A stretch of DNA of 64,000 bases from Linnemannia schmuckeri (GCA_029449235.1 JANATG010000006.1:2170001-2234000); one strand, 5' to 3'. Shown: positions 1-12,304, counted from the stretch's first letter. Numbers and translations: made by a program. The notes: generated by a model from the letters alone, not told the origin.

Positions 1-1989
1 AAGTCGACACGCAGAAGACGCGTTGATGGATGTGAAATAAGTTTGATGGAGTATTATAGACTCATTCAAGACTGGCTGGAGCATACTTTGATTTAAGCTT
101 GTGATTTTCGTCTCGATGACAAAATCTATATCAAAAAATGGTGGCGCACTAAAATCACGGCCGGCCGACCTTTCCGTTTTCCAAATGTGTGATATCGACA
201 CCCACTATACACGTCGCCGTTTTTCCTTCTCGTTACTCTTTGCTATCCGCCCTTATGTTCACTGGGCCTGTCAGAACCTCAAAAACAGGCACGAGGATGT
301 ATTTCCATAGATCTGATCCATCCAAGATGATCGCGAAGGTTTACTTTTGTGATGCATGGAATTAACATCGACTGGCACCTTTGTGCCTCATTGTCTGGTC
401 CCTGATCATCACAGTCCTTTGCATCATGCTCGCTTCTTTTGTGCCTGTGTGTACCTTCTGATCGACATCTCTTCTCGCAGTACTAGTACACGACCCTGAG
501 CTAACCCACAGGCTAACATCCAGGATCAACGAACAAGCCGGCTCCTTTTCTTGCTCATTTGTCTGTTTGTCAGTCGCTGCAGAACCAGCTATGACGAGAA
601 TCACAGAAAAGGGTGTCACGAACCGAACCCAAAGAAAGTGAAAGAGAGATTCCTCATTCGCATTTCCTTTCGCTCGTTTTTTTTTTTATTGGTCAGGCTC
701 ATTCCAATTGCGGCTGACATTCTAACTCCTTCCTGGCAAAAAAAAAAAAAAAAAAAAAAAGAGTATAGTAGCTATGTATGTGTCTAGTTATGGATACTAT
801 TTCTTCCCGTAGCTATGGGCTTGTTGGCCTGTCGCGCTGTGCATAGGTGTTTGTCCTTTCATGGACAACAGGGATGACCATTACATGGGTCTACTACGAC
901 TAACAGCCATGAGTTAAAAACTTTAGTTTTGATAGAGCGGAGTGCATTGACCACTCCTTTCATTTTGATGTTCTGAGTCCCTGCCCTTCCAACGGACAGC
1001 TCAGCGCTTCAAGCTCCAGAAAGGGAAAGAGAATGAGTATTGAATGATCAAGAGAAGGGACTGCATTGTCCTCATTGAGGCTAATCTGATTCCAATTGCA
1101 GCCAAAAGACGAAGGTCCTTCTTTCTACTGAGGCTGATTCAGTTGCAATAGTGAGATGGCGTCCAGAATCAGACGCCCTTCCTTCAATTTCACATGAGTA
1201 TGCGTGCTATGCCTGTATGTTCTCCTTAGTATCCCCCTTTATGTTCGCTCAGGTCAGTTCAGTTACTTGTCGTTTGTCTTTTCTGTTCTCGTCTTTTCTT
1301 GTCTCTTCTTTTCTCCTCTCTCTCACTTTCTCTTTTCTCTTCTCTCCTCTTTCTTCTCCTTTTTGACACCTTCCCTTCGCCTTCTCTTCCTCTATCCTCG
1401 CCCTGTTCTTCCATACCTTCTTTCCTTCTTTCCTTCTTTCATTGCCTTAACGTCCATCCTCACTTCCTCTTCCTCTTCCTCTTCCTCCTCTTCCTCCACC
1501 TCCACCTCCACCTCCACCTCCACCTCCACCTCCACCTCCACCTCCACCTCCACCTCCACCTCCACCTCCACCTCCACCTCCACCTCCACTCCCACGTCCC
1601 GCCCCCTTCTTCTATATATCACCAACGGGACCACGACCTCTCATCAATTGTATGCACACTTCGCCTTTCACTTGTTATTGTTAGCCGTTAATTAAGACGT
1701 GCCATGCTGAGCCCAATCACATCCGCCATACATCATTTCATATACTCTGTTCTTGTCATTCGCCCTCTTCACCATCTCTTCACCTTGTCCCACCCAACCA
1801 ACCTCCCCCACACATTCACACGGACTCTCTTCTCTGATATCCATTCAAACGCGACAAATAACTCTAACCGCCTTCAACTTCACTCTTCTGCGACCATAAC
1901 GACTGTGAAAACGCTCAATAGAATAATACTTCTCAACCAACTTGTAAACTAAAGGAAACAGGATCACCAATACAAAATATAAAGAAAAG
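1..1989. other. intergenic region upstream of CHS7
   Basis: No gene is supported here. The stretch contains a 23-nt poly(A) tract at 738-760, long pyrimidine-rich stretches from about 1265 to 1475, and a hexanucleotide repeat described separately. Open frames in the interval are low-complexity or lack any recognisable protein. The last few hundred bases are C/T- and A-rich and presumably hold the CHS7 promoter and 5' leader. Confidence 0.6.
1464..1589. repeat. TTCCTC then TCCACC hexanucleotide microsatellite
   Basis: About five TTCCTC-like units (1464-1493) pass directly into about sixteen nearly perfect TCCACC units (about 1494-1589). The period of six keeps all frames open and creates Ser/Thr, His/Leu and Glu/Val repeat frames, which are artefacts and not genes. 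Confidence 0.95.
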
Positions 1990-3876
1990 ATGTCGACAGC
2001 GCCGGATCTCAAGTTTGCGTTCGGCAACTTCAACTACATATGTTCAACAGTCTCGTTGACGCTGTGCCCGCTGGTCGGGGACGCTGACGGCATCGAGCCT
2101 ATCTGCTATTCCCGTAATGTGCGGCTCGTCGATACCCTTATCTTTCAGCCCTGTAAGTCTCTCTTCATCTTTGGTCTAAAATATAATCGTTCCAAGACAC
2201 GCTATTGTAGTTGTTCCCATTGACCCTAGATACTTATACAGCCTCTCTTTCTTCTCTGCGCAATAATGATGTGAAAAATGGCGAATGCATTTGTTGTTGT
2301 TAGCAACATTGATTGTGCACTTTATCGCCCTGGTCATGACGGCCATCATGATCTATCATATCCGGTCCAAGTACACCGCTGTCGGTAAGTACCTCGGTTC
2401 TTTTGACAGTACTAAATAAATACAACAAAAAACAAGCATTCAAAGATGAATTTCTTTTTATCACCAGTCAATATTCGAGCTGAGTGCTATTAAGGAAAAA
2501 ATACTCTTCGTTTCTTTCTCGCTCTCTACCTTCATTGCTAACAGTAATGGCAATCGTCTTTGTCAAATGGTACTTGTCCTTTTTTTTTTAGGCCGGAAGG
2601 AGATAATTATGTTCTTCTATCTATATATGTTGGTGACTATCATGGACCTCCTCCTCATCTCTGGCATCATCCCAACATCCAGCGATCTTTACCCTGTAAG
2701 TCTACATCTCTCTTTCACTTTTTTCTTCCTCATCGAGCCGTCATCGTATTCACCGAAAGTCTCCTACTCTTGTGAGCAGGATTTTTTTTTGTCTTTGAGA
2801 TATGAAAGGAGGCAGAGAGGCGATATTGTATTCAGGAGAAACAATCACCTCAAATAAAAAAAAGAAGAGGAGGGAGGATGGAGAAAAGGGGGTTGACAGC
2901 CGGACCGGCAGGCGACAAATATAAACATGATAGATTATGTTACCCATTGTATTTTTGGGCGGAGCAACTATTTCCGTGCCCAAATGGATTTATATCAATC
3001 TAACCATTCGGCTCTTCTTTTTCTTGGTACGCCGATGTGTGTTTTTTTAAATGTCGCTTTTAGTACTTAACGGGAGTTCATCTTGGATTGATATCGGCTA
3101 CGTTCTGGTGTCTTCTTCTAAACGGATTTGTCGGTTTCCAGTTTGCTGAAGACGGCACCCCATTGTCTCTCTGGGTAAGTTTTTCATTCTCCTTTTTATC
3201 GGACAGAGGCTATCGTGTTCCATTTATATCTGCACAACCATGCGCAAAAAAGAAAATGCTAATGTTAGAAAAAAAAAACAACGTTCTATTCATCCCACAG
3301 TCGATCCGGATCTCATCATTCGTGGTGTTCCTGGCAGTAGCCTTCCTCTCCATCGCAACCTTCCAAAAAATCGGCCCTTTTGACCCCCTCCACCCCGTCG
3401 CTCTCTGGGTCGTCTTCTTCATCTTCAACGGCGCCGCCCTCTTGATCTACGTCATACTCCAAATCGTCCTCGTCGTCAACACTCTCGACGATCGCTGGCC
3501 TCTCGGCGATATTGTCTTTGGAATTGGATTCTTCGCAGTCGGCCAAGTTATCCTTTATGTGTTTTCGTTGGATATCTGTAATTTCGCGAAACATTATATT
3601 GATGGACTATTCTTTGGAACCATCTCAACACTGTTGAGTGTCATGATGGTTTACAAGTATTGGGATTCGATTACGAAGGAAGATTTGGAGTTTTCTGTGG
3701 GGTCCAAGCAGAATGTTTGGGAGGTCAAGGAGTTGCTTGGAGAGGATGAGATGGCGAATGGGGGCCTGTATGGACATCACCAGCAGCAGCACCAACAAGG
3801 GTATGGCGGGTATAATGGTGCGTCGCCTGCGTCTGGTGCTTATGGACAGGCCCACTTTTATGATGAACGGTACTGA
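1990..3876 (+). CDS. CHS7: Chitin synthase export chaperone (Chs7 family)
   Basis: Five exons are inferred: 1990-2152, 2304-2384, 2592-2695, 3064-3174 and 3301-3876, all with GT-AG introns and joining in frame to a 344-residue protein. In yeast Chs7 is an ER membrane chaperone that lets chitin synthase III leave the ER. The product has about seven hydrophobic segments. Family landmarks are visible: the N-terminal ICSTVSLTLCPL segment, IRSKYTAVGRKE at the exon 2-3 junction, GFQFAEDGTPLSLW, VLYVFSLDICNFAKHYIDGL, and the tail start MVYKYWDSITKEDLEFSV. The length is close to yeast Chs7 (about 316 aa); the extra tail is a Gly/His/Gln-rich segment (HHQQQHQQGYGGY). The start is the first ATG in frame with the conserved N-terminus. 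Only the exact splice sites are uncertain. Confidence 0.93.
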
Positions 3877-4125
3877 TAAGTTCGGACAGGATGTGCCGTA
3901 GGAGAAAGTGGTAGTGGTCAACGAGGATGATGTAGGACAGATCGACGAAAAAAAAACAACAACAAACACAAAAAACACTAATATCTCAAATAAATAATTA
4001 CACCTAGTCCTTATGCACGCCTCTATTGATAATGAATGCAGAAAAATGTATTGTGGAACCCGCCCTCATAGGGCGGACGACTAGTCGGGCTGTAGAAGAA
4101 GAAAAAGTATCCAAAGATCTGTCTT

Positions 4126-6696
4126 TTACTCTTCGTGGATGCCAAAGGGCTTGACGAGGGCCTCGACCTTTTCGGTATCATAGACCTGACCCAAGATCTT
4201 GCGGGCATCATCAACCTTGCCAAAATTGTTCCACATCAAGAGTCCAACAATCTTCTTGTCCTTCAAGTACAGCACAAGTCCCTTGTTGTACTTTTCCTTG
4301 TCTTCTACCTTGACGGCTTCGGCAGGCAAGGGGGTAGCAGTGGCTCTCTCACGCTTGCCCTCGTCCTTCTTATCAGTAGATCCCTCCTTGGCGGGAGCCT
4401 CCTCAGCAGCAGCGGCGGCATCAGCCGCAGCGACGGTAGGCTTCTTGGTCCAGATAGAAACAGTCGACAGCTTTGAGTCCAAGATACCAACAGCCTCATA
4501 ACCAATATGAGGGCCCAAGTCGGACCAGAACATCGACTGGTGCTTATAAGCCTTGTGCAACTTATCCGATGCCATGTTCTGACCAGCGACACGGCCTCCA
4601 AGGATAGCATTATCATAGTGCTCAACACGACGACGGCCGAGAGTGACATCATGGAAGGAAGTCATATCTCCAGCGCAGTAGACATTACGACGGGCCTGGA
4701 GCTCAGCGTTGACAACAACTCCTCCACGGTGCTCATCCAACTCCAAGCCAGCCTTCTTGGCAAGCTCGACGTTGGCCTCGATACCGACGGCCACAACAAC
4801 GTGGTCGGCAAGGACCTTCTCGCCGCTCTCGAGCGTCAACTCGACCTGCTCGCCCACGGCCTTGGTCGAGGCGATACGAGAGTTGGGCTTGACGTTGACG
4901 CCCTCTTGCTCAACCTGGGAGGTTGTCCACTTGGAGAGGTAGCGGGGGAAGACGAGGCCCATGTTGCCGTCCTCGGGGAAGATCTGCGTAACCTTCACGT
5001 TCTTGTCCTTTCCTATTAATAAAAACAGTAACAGCGTGTTAGACCTCAACTCCTCTCACTTATTGAACCAAACAAGAACAAATAATTAAAAACCACGTAA
5101 ATCAACGTACCGTAGTGGGAGACAGCAACGGCCAATTCACTGCCCAAGAAACCGCCTCCGACAATGACAATCTTCTTATCAGCAGACTTGACGAGTGAGT
5201 GGAGCTTCTTGAAATCCTCAACAGAGCGGAAGGTCGTGACCTTGCCCTCGCCAGCGCCTTGGAGAACGGGGAGGGTCTTGGGAATACCGCCGGTGGCTAA
5301 AAGGACCTTGCCATACTTGAGAACCTTGCCGTTGTTCAGGGTGAGGGACTGCTCAGCAATGTTGAGGTCCTCGACCGTAGCACCAGTCAGCAACTTGACG
5401 CCGCTCTCGGCAGACTCGATCTTCTCCAATGCCTCCTGATCAATCGACTGGATGGTCTCCTTTCCGTGAAGGACAATGCTATTGCAGTTGAGAAAGAACA
5501 CGAATCGAGGTGTGAGAAATCGAACTGTGACATCGATTTGACTCCCGCTCAGTTGATGAGCGTCCTGCGCCTGGTATAAGTTATTGGTGCTTACTTGCGC
5601 TCCTTGCCCTGCCAGTCCTTAAAGGACAAGTTCTTGGTGGTCTCCTCATCCTTGTTGAACCACATCTCCTTGGAAAGAGGAGGGCGCATGTAAGGTCCAA
5701 TATCCTCGTTACCAATGATCAAAATCTACAGTGTAAAAACGTAGTTTTGGTCAGCTTAACAGTGTAGTGATATCCAAGTTTGATGTTCCTCTCAAGCTGA
5801 AATCTAGAAAAGATGAAGTTGTTTCCTTACAGCAGCAGAGGGGTCCTTCTCGCGGATAGCCTCCATGGCGGCGAACGAAGCAGTACCAGCACCTATAGAG
5901 ATTGGATAAGAATAGAAGGAGTGTGTTGGGCAAGTAAGTTGATCCGATGCACCCGAACGGACCAGATCGCGTCATTAACGCAAGAAATGCGAGAGCATTT
6001 TTTTTTTCTTTCTCACCGATCAGAATGTAGGGGTAGTAATCCTTCTCGTGCTTAGCAGCAACAGGGACAGCAGCAGCGGCAGCAGTCTCCTCCTTCTCCT
6101 CCTCGACAGCCTCCTCGACAACCTCCTCCTTCTTGTGGTGGTGGTCGCTCTCGCCAGCCTTCTTCTTTGGTGGGGGAGCAGTCAACTTGTAGATCTATTG
6201 TTAATGCATTGTTTCAGGTATCAAAAAAGATTGAAAGAAGGTATAGTTAGCAATTGAAGAAGTTGTAAGAAAGAGGTAAAGGAAGGTATCTCTTTCAAGG
6301 TAACGAAGCGATAAGAAGGGAAGCACTTGATGATAAAATGCGTGTGTTCATACCAGAGGTCCAAAGACGAGCAAAGAACCGATCTACAAATACAACAACA
6401 ACAAAAAAAAACGCAATATCGACGTGTTAAGTACAAAGCAAAAGTAGAGCGATTCTCCTGGTAGGTTTTGCTATTGAACGCTGAATGATGATCGTTACCA
6501 CCCAGGCGGCGTCAGACTCGGTGTGGTGAGCGGCAGGGGTGGTGTGGGGGGCGTGGGAAGCATAGGAGCGGGCAGTCTGACGAAGCGAGAACAGGGCCTG
6601 GCGAGGGGCGACAGAAGAAGAAGAGGCGAGCAAGTTGCGCTGAGGAGCGAAACGGGCAGTTGACCGAAGAGCGGCCCTGAATGCTTGGGAGGACAT
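4126..6696 (-). CDS. AIF1: Mitochondrial apoptosis-inducing factor, AIFM1-type FAD/NADH oxidoreductase
   Basis: Seven exons on the minus strand (6696-6499, 6383-6354, 6194-6017, 5892-5831, 5725-5595, 5478-5111, 5012-4126) join in frame to 617 residues, close to human AIFM1 (613). Metazoan AIF is an inner-membrane-anchored flavoprotein of the intermembrane space that supports respiratory complex assembly and acts in cell death. Visible features are an Arg/Ser-rich mitochondrial presequence, one membrane segment (about residues 63-79), a Lys/Glu/Ala-rich linker, the FAD-binding IGAGTAS loop split by an intron, PYMRPPLSKEMW, the NADH-binding GGGFLGSELA, the second FAD motif NVYCAGDMTSF, and RRRVEHYDNA. 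The C-terminal domain has HQSMFWSDLGP, an Ala/Glu/Lys-rich insertion, and a closing FGIHEE. It is transcribed divergently from the SPF45-like gene, with 556 bp between the start codons. Confidence 0.94.
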
Positions 6697-7252
6697 TCTG
6701 TGTGTATGTGATTAGAGGAAAGAGGGGAGAGTGGAGTGAATGAAAAAGAATGGAAAGAATAAAAAAAGAAAAAGGAGGTGAATAATCAATCGGATCAGCG
6801 AAAAACACCCGGTCGAAGGAACTAACAGCCAGGGTTTGACTTCTCGAAAAGGGGGAAAAAAGAGGCGCCCTCTGAGAGGCAGGGGGAAGTTGAACGTCCG
6901 TTATGCCATCGTCAATTAAAGATATCCGTCGCATTGATGGACTGACCCTCTTTATTTGCAAAACCTTGTAACCTTTCATCGTACAACCTCAAAAAGCCAC
7001 TCCTCTCTTTTCTCGTTGGTACAGAACATACCAAAGTGTCTTTTTTTTGTCAGCCTCCTTTTCATTCAGCAGACATCGACCATCCCTGCACAGGATCACC
7101 CTCATCAACTTCGCATACGCAGACCTTTCGGAAGCAGGGCACAACAAAAACACAAGAAGGGATACCTCTTGCCAGGAAAACTCACCTTAAAACAACCAGC
7201 CATCCAGCCAATCAACTAACCAACAAGGCGATAAAGAAACTACCAGTCCGCT

Positions 7253-9533
7253 ATGTCGCTCTACGGGGACCTCCCGCCACCAAGCAAAGAAGGCGATACG
7301 CCCATCAAGAAACCCACGACCGAGGATACAACTGCTGGCTCCAGTTCTTCCAGTCCCGCTAAATCAACCCTCCCTGGTACTTGAAATTGAACACGACGCA
7401 CTTTCATCTTCCTCTTCAACAACAAACGGCCACTTTCCTTCCTTTATCTTTTTCCGTTTCTTTGTCGCGATGAAGTCAGCAATCAAAACAACCTTGAATT
7501 TCGTACGAACATTCATCATGTCTCTCAGAGCACGCTAATAACGAGAATCCACACCTAAACACCTTATCCCCACTCCCAGCTGGTTGGTCGTCTGTCACTC
7601 GTTTCAAACCGATCAACAGGAAGCCTATCCTGCCAAAACAAAAGCCGGCCATGAGGAGCATCCCTGCTGGATTCGTATCTCAGTCGATCACTTCGACAAC
7701 GACAGCAACAGCAACAGCAACGGCAGCAGCGGTCACAACAACAAAAGAGTCTCAGAATGGAGTTACGACAGTCTACAGCGCACCCACTACAGTCGTATCG
7801 TCTGCGGTCACGAACACTGCTCAGGCGCCGCAGGTCCAGGCAAAGACTGTCGACGACAACAGCTGGTTACGAGCGCGGACTGCCCAGGTTCAACGACAGG
7901 ACAACGATGTAAGAAGCCATTTTTTCTCGTGTGATGTACCATCAATTGTTTGAAGTGGTGATGGCATCTGTAGATTTAACCCCCTTTTGATCTTATCCCA
8001 TCACATAGGCTCAGGGCTGGAGACAACCAAAGCGAGCGCCTATCAAGGCTCAGCATGGAGGACCCATGTCTCTCAACGATGAATACGATATCGCCAGACC
8101 CAACGAGTTTGAAGAGTTCAAGGAATTGTTCGAGAATGAGCGGAGGCAATTTGAAGAGGAAAAGCGAAGTTTCGAACATCATGGAGCAGGAGCACCAGGA
8201 TATCAACGTTACTCTCACTCACGTTCGCGTTCAAGATCTTTGTCCCCTTACCGCTCAAGATCCAGAGGTCGTCGATCTCGTTCGCGGTCTTATTCTCGAT
8301 CACGATCAAGGACCCGTTCACGGTCAAGGTCACGATCGCCTATGAGACGAAGGAGAAGTGCATCCATGGAGAGGTCTCATCGGGGTCGCTCTCGTTCGCG
8401 GTCTCGTTCTCATAGCCGCTCCCGCAGTCCCCTACCATCATTCGGTCGCAGACAGGATCCACGTGGACGATCAATTGACTTTATCCCTACTGGAAAAATC
8501 TCTGACTCTATCGTAGTTGGACTACCATCTGACCCCTCCACGGCAGGGCCAACTTTAAAACGTGAACATCCACCAGGACAACACAGGAGCAGAAGCAGGA
8601 GTAGGAGTAGGGGTCGAAGCTGGGATAGGAGAAGAAGTCGAAGCGGAAGTCCACGTAGCCGAAGACCGGGTCGGTCGCGCTCCAGGTCAAGGTCGCATTC
8701 ACCACCCTACGGGTCCAGACGATCCCCCAGTCCACCTTACAAACGGAGCCGGCAACACTCGCCACCCTCCCAACAACAACAGCCTGCTAGAGCATATAAG
8801 GCATTTGCTCCGCCACCCAGTCAGACCAACGTTCAACCTCCTGCTCGTCCTGTGGAAAGAGAGCCCGTCTTTGCTTCGGCCTCACCTTCTGCATCGGCTT
8901 CGCCTGTCCAGAACAAGCCTGCATTTGTTATGAACGATGCTTCGGGAGAGGAGGCCTTCAATCGCAGGGCAATGTTGAGTCAACAGCGCTCTCAGTTTGC
9001 CCCTCAGCAGCAGCAGCATGCGCCACCACCGCCACAGTTTCAGCATCAACAACAGCGCCAGCAACAGCAACAGTCACAACAGCAGCAGCAAAGATCTGCA
9101 TTTGTACCAGCCGCTCAAGCCAGCCCCTTCAAAGGTTCGAAAACTCACTTTGTCTATCTAGTTTACTCCATTATTAGCTCATTTTCCTCTCTGATATTAA
9201 CTATTTTCTTGTTGATGATGATATACAGGAACCCCATCGCCAGTGATCCTGCTGACAAACATGGTCGGTCCAGGCGAAGTCGACGACACGCTACAAGAAG
9301 AAACAGCAGCCGAGTGCGAGAAGTTTGGGGCCGTCGTCCGGTGTCTCATCTTTGAGGTTCAGAACGGAAAGGTTCCTCCCGAAGAGGCTGTACGGATATT
9401 TGTCAAGTTTGGAGCCAAGGAATCTGCAGAACGCGCATTGAAGGACTTGCATGGTCGCTTCTTTGGCGGACGGCAGGTTCGGGGTCAGTTCTTTGATGAG
9501 ACCCGGTTTGATACTCTTCAACTCGCTCCGTAA
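7253..9533 (+). CDS. SPF45/RBM17-type splicing factor with a long RS region, no obvious G-patch
   Basis: Four exons (7253-7376, 7580-7908, 8009-9134, 9229-9533) give 627 residues. SPF45 proteins act in alternative splicing by binding ULM motifs of U2-associated factors through a C-terminal U2AF-homology RRM. The N-terminus starts MSLYGDLPPP, as in human SPF45 (MSLYDDL). A charged coiled segment after NDEYD (about residue 174) matches the family. Residues of about 221-405 are an Arg/Ser dipeptide-rich region. After a Pro/Gln-rich stretch comes the family GEEAFNRRAMLS motif, then exon 4 carries the UHM: VILLTNMVGPGEVDD, ECEKFGAVVRCLIFEV, EAVRIFVKF and GRFFGGRQVRGQFFDE. I see no G-patch (GxGLG) between them, where human SPF45 has one. 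The exon 3 donor (GTTCGA) is weak, so that splice site is the least sure. Confidence 0.88.
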
Positions 9534-9657
9534 TAGCACGGTGATGAACATTGAAAGGCAAATAATTAAATGGAACATTTTGCATGCAAAAAAAGGACCA
9601 ATTTATGGCTGTTTGTTGAAATGATCTGAGATGCCAGTATGATAATGTTTTAATTCT

Positions 9658-10727
9658 CTATTGCGATGATGAAGAAGATGCTGCCTGCTGTCGACGATGG
9701 ACCTCCTGGACAATAGCATCGACCTGACCCTCGATTGTCAAAAGCGAAGTATCAAGTTCCACTGCATCATCAGCCTTCCTGAGAGGCGAGACCTCACGTG
9801 TCCGATCCAGTTCATCCCGTCTCTCCAAATCCTTCTGCACCGTCTCTATATCCAACACCTCCTCCTTGCTTCCGCTCCTCGCCAACTCCTGTAATCTCCT
9901 CTCTGCACGGACTCTGCTATCGGCCACCAAAAAGATTTTCAGATCTGCGTTTGGCAAGACAACAGTTCCGATATCGCGGCCGTCCATCACCAATCCATCC
10001 CTTCCTGAGTTGCTTTCCTGCGAAATGGATGTGGCGCCCATGTCGCGGACCTTTTGGAGGACGGCTTCACGGACTGGTCCGATGGCTGCCACGGCAGAAA
10101 CGTGTTTTGAGACGGTTCCGGTGCGGATCTCAAAGGAAACGTCTTTTGAATCGAGGAAGACCTTTGTTGTTGGGAGTGAAGATTTGGAGGCGGAGGTGGT
10201 GGAGAAGATGGTTTTGAGACCGATGTGAGAGGATTCTGCGAGATTTGAGATTTGCAAGGCCTGGGAGGGGTTTGAAGGATCGATTCCTTTTGAGAGAGCC
10301 GCCAATGTGACCTATTATTGTTATTGTGCAAATGTGTGAGAATCATAAAAGGTCGGTTGATGTTTTTTCATGGGTTCATTATATTCTTTGGTGTGATCGA
10401 AAAGAGTGGAGTAAAACTTACGCATCGGTAGAATGCTCCAGTGTCGATGTAGTCGAATCCCAAGCGCTGTGCGACCATCTTTGCAGTCGTGCCTATCAAT
10501 CAACAAAAGAAAGAAAAAAAAGAGTTGGTATTGCTTATTCACTGCAGACCTTTTTGGTAGTTTTTCAGCCCAGGAAAAAAAAAAAGGAAAGAGCGAAATG
10601 TACTTTTGCCGGATGCGGCGGGTCCGTCGATGGCGACTTGGAATGGCCGGGTGCCTTTTTGGGGTACCACTGACGACGACGAGAAGTTTCGTGTTATGAG
10701 GCGGGTTGCAATGTTCCTGATGGCCAT
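9658..10727 (-). CDS. Bacterial-type cytidylate kinase with mitochondrial presequence
   Basis: Three exons (10727-10604, 10492-10422, 10311-9658) join to 282 residues. The protein belongs to the bacterial Cmk family, which phosphorylates CMP and dCMP with ATP, and not to the UMP/CMP kinase family typical of eukaryotic cytosol. Visible motifs are the P-loop IDGPAASGKST, split by intron 1; YIDTGAFYR; the Cmk-specific insert with VFLDSKDVSFEIRT; VMDGRDIGTVVLPNADLKIF; and ERRDELDRTREVSPLRKADD. All align with E. coli Cmk by eye. The N-terminal extension MAIRNIATRLITRNFSSSS is basic, hydroxylated and free of acidic residues, as in mitochondrial targeting peptides. The two introns show the gene is nuclear and not a bacterial contaminant. 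It converges with the SPF45-like gene, with 124 bp between the stop codons. Confidence 0.92.
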
Positions 10728-11183
10728 GTTTCTGACTTAAACTGCTGATCGTTTCTCGAGGTTATGAGTTTGGTGGATGCAGAAAAAGAGATCACGACCG
10801 CGGAAGGTACTTAGACTACAAAAAAAGAAAGAGTGTGTGACTTGTTGTGAAGGTCGCGCCACCAATTATCGGTTTTTTTTTTTTTTTTTTTTTTAATTTT
10901 TGTTTTTCATGCAGAATCGATGTCGATGTCAAGCGGTGTGTCGAGGTAGAGGCAAACAAAAAGGCGACTAAGAAAGCGAGTTGCAAGAAGAAATAACCGA
11001 AGAAAGATCAATCTAGAGATGGTGAAAGAGAGATGTGTGTAATTAGGAAGAGCAAAGAAGCAACGAAGAAAGCAGAGATGAAGAAAATAATTGAAGGAAG
11101 CGATGAAGAAAAAACACAGGCGAAATGATAGGAGCTGACCAATCCTTGTAGCCAATTGCGATAATGGCCAAGCTTGCAGACTA
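10728..11183. other. intergenic region with poly(T) tract
   Basis: No gene is seen. A 22-nt T run lies at 10873-10894. The rest is A/G-rich and holds no recognisable coding sequence; it separates the cytidylate kinase start from the F-box/LRR relic. Confidence 0.6.
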
Positions 11184-11542
11184 CTACAATAAACACTTGT
11201 AGATAGTCTCTGTGAGGACGATCTCAGAGAGGCTAGATGGATCTTGGACATGATGGCGAAGTACAGCGTCGAAAGGTGCGTGGTGACCTTTCATGCATGC
11301 CGTAACCTTTTCTCGAGTCTGGAAATAGCAGCTGCCGCAATACGACTCTCCAACCTTACGTCTCCAACCGAGAGAGATTGTGGTTGGAGTTTGAGTGCCA
11401 ACGTCTTTGTAGACAGTCTCGCGGTCCATCGCGCGTCTTCAGTAAGATCCAGCTCGTGTAATCGAAGAATCTTCAGATGGGAGAGATTCCACTTAACCTT
11501 CAAGAAAGAAGACAAGGAGTGAAAACGTACGCGGGACTGCAA
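11184..11542 (-). pseudogene. Relic of the F-box/LRR-like family (C-terminal part)
   Basis: Two overlapping minus-strand frames keep pieces of the C-terminus of the intact relative at 12.3-14.1 kb. The first (about 11542-11400) contains VKWNLSHLKILRLHELDL, matching the WNLPNLRKLHLHGVSP segment of that gene. The second ends with DPSSLSEIVLTETIYKCLL and a stop, matching NLLNLSEVVITEAIYRKLLD-type endings. At least one frameshift separates them and no N-terminal half is found, so this is a truncated dead copy. It lies on the opposite strand from the intact gene, about 1 kb from it. The similarity is read by eye but holds at two separate places in the right order. Confidence 0.7.
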
Positions 11543-12304
11543 GAAGGCTCCTTATGCTTCGCAGCTCGAATTGTTGCCACCAAATGAAGAGACACAAGCA
11601 CAGAGACAGAGTGAGAGGCAACCATATTCTTTTTTTACAAACAAAAAGACTGTTACAGTCACCTCATGTGATGGTGCGTCAGTATCGAGTATCTCTCCTT
11701 CACGATCCTGATGGCGGTAACGATGAGCAGGTGTCTCTCGATATCGCAACGCTGTAAGTAGCAAACAGCATGGGTGGCAACCATCGATGACTTTTTTTTG
11801 TTGTTAATGTGCTAATGTGTGCACGTACAAATTGCAAAAGGAGGGTGAGGGCCTGAACAAAGAAAACTAGTACATTTCAGGCCATCCAATGGGTAGCTGT
11901 TGATTTTCTGCTGCGACTTGTGCTAGCGCGCACACACACATAAGGGACAAAACTGAGCCGCCCCTTTTTTAAACTTTTGCTTCTTATAGCCTGCACCTTC
12001 CTTCATCTTTCCTTCTTACTCCTCCTCCCCACCCATCCACTCTCCATCACTCTTTCCTTTCCTTCCTTCCCCTTCTCTCTTCTTTTATTCCTTTTCTTCA
12101 CCTTCTACGTTGCTTTCTTCAGTCGCCACCATCAGTTGGCCAATCGCCTTTTCGCTCGTCAGTCAACCGTCTCGTGCATTCAGCAGATTTTCGCTTTACT
12201 TCGGTCCTCTTTTCACCACCGACTGACTGGTACAGCGGAAACATCAACCACAACCACAAATAACAACAAAACAAACCAATCACCGCCAGGCAGTGCTAGT
12301 CTCA
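11543..12304. other. promoter-side intergenic region of the F-box/LRR-like gene
   Basis: No gene is supported. Pyrimidine-rich sequence at about 11990-12120 (CCTT and TCTTT tracts) and a CA repeat near 11930-11940 precede the first exon of the plus-strand F-box/LRR-like gene and probably form its promoter and 5' leader. Confidence 0.55.

Noticed and set aside
1204..1695. Open frames in several registers encoding Ser/Thr, His/Leu or Glu/Val repeats
   Set aside because: They come from the TCCACC hexanucleotide repeat, which keeps frames open on both strands; no flanking domain or splice structure supports a gene.
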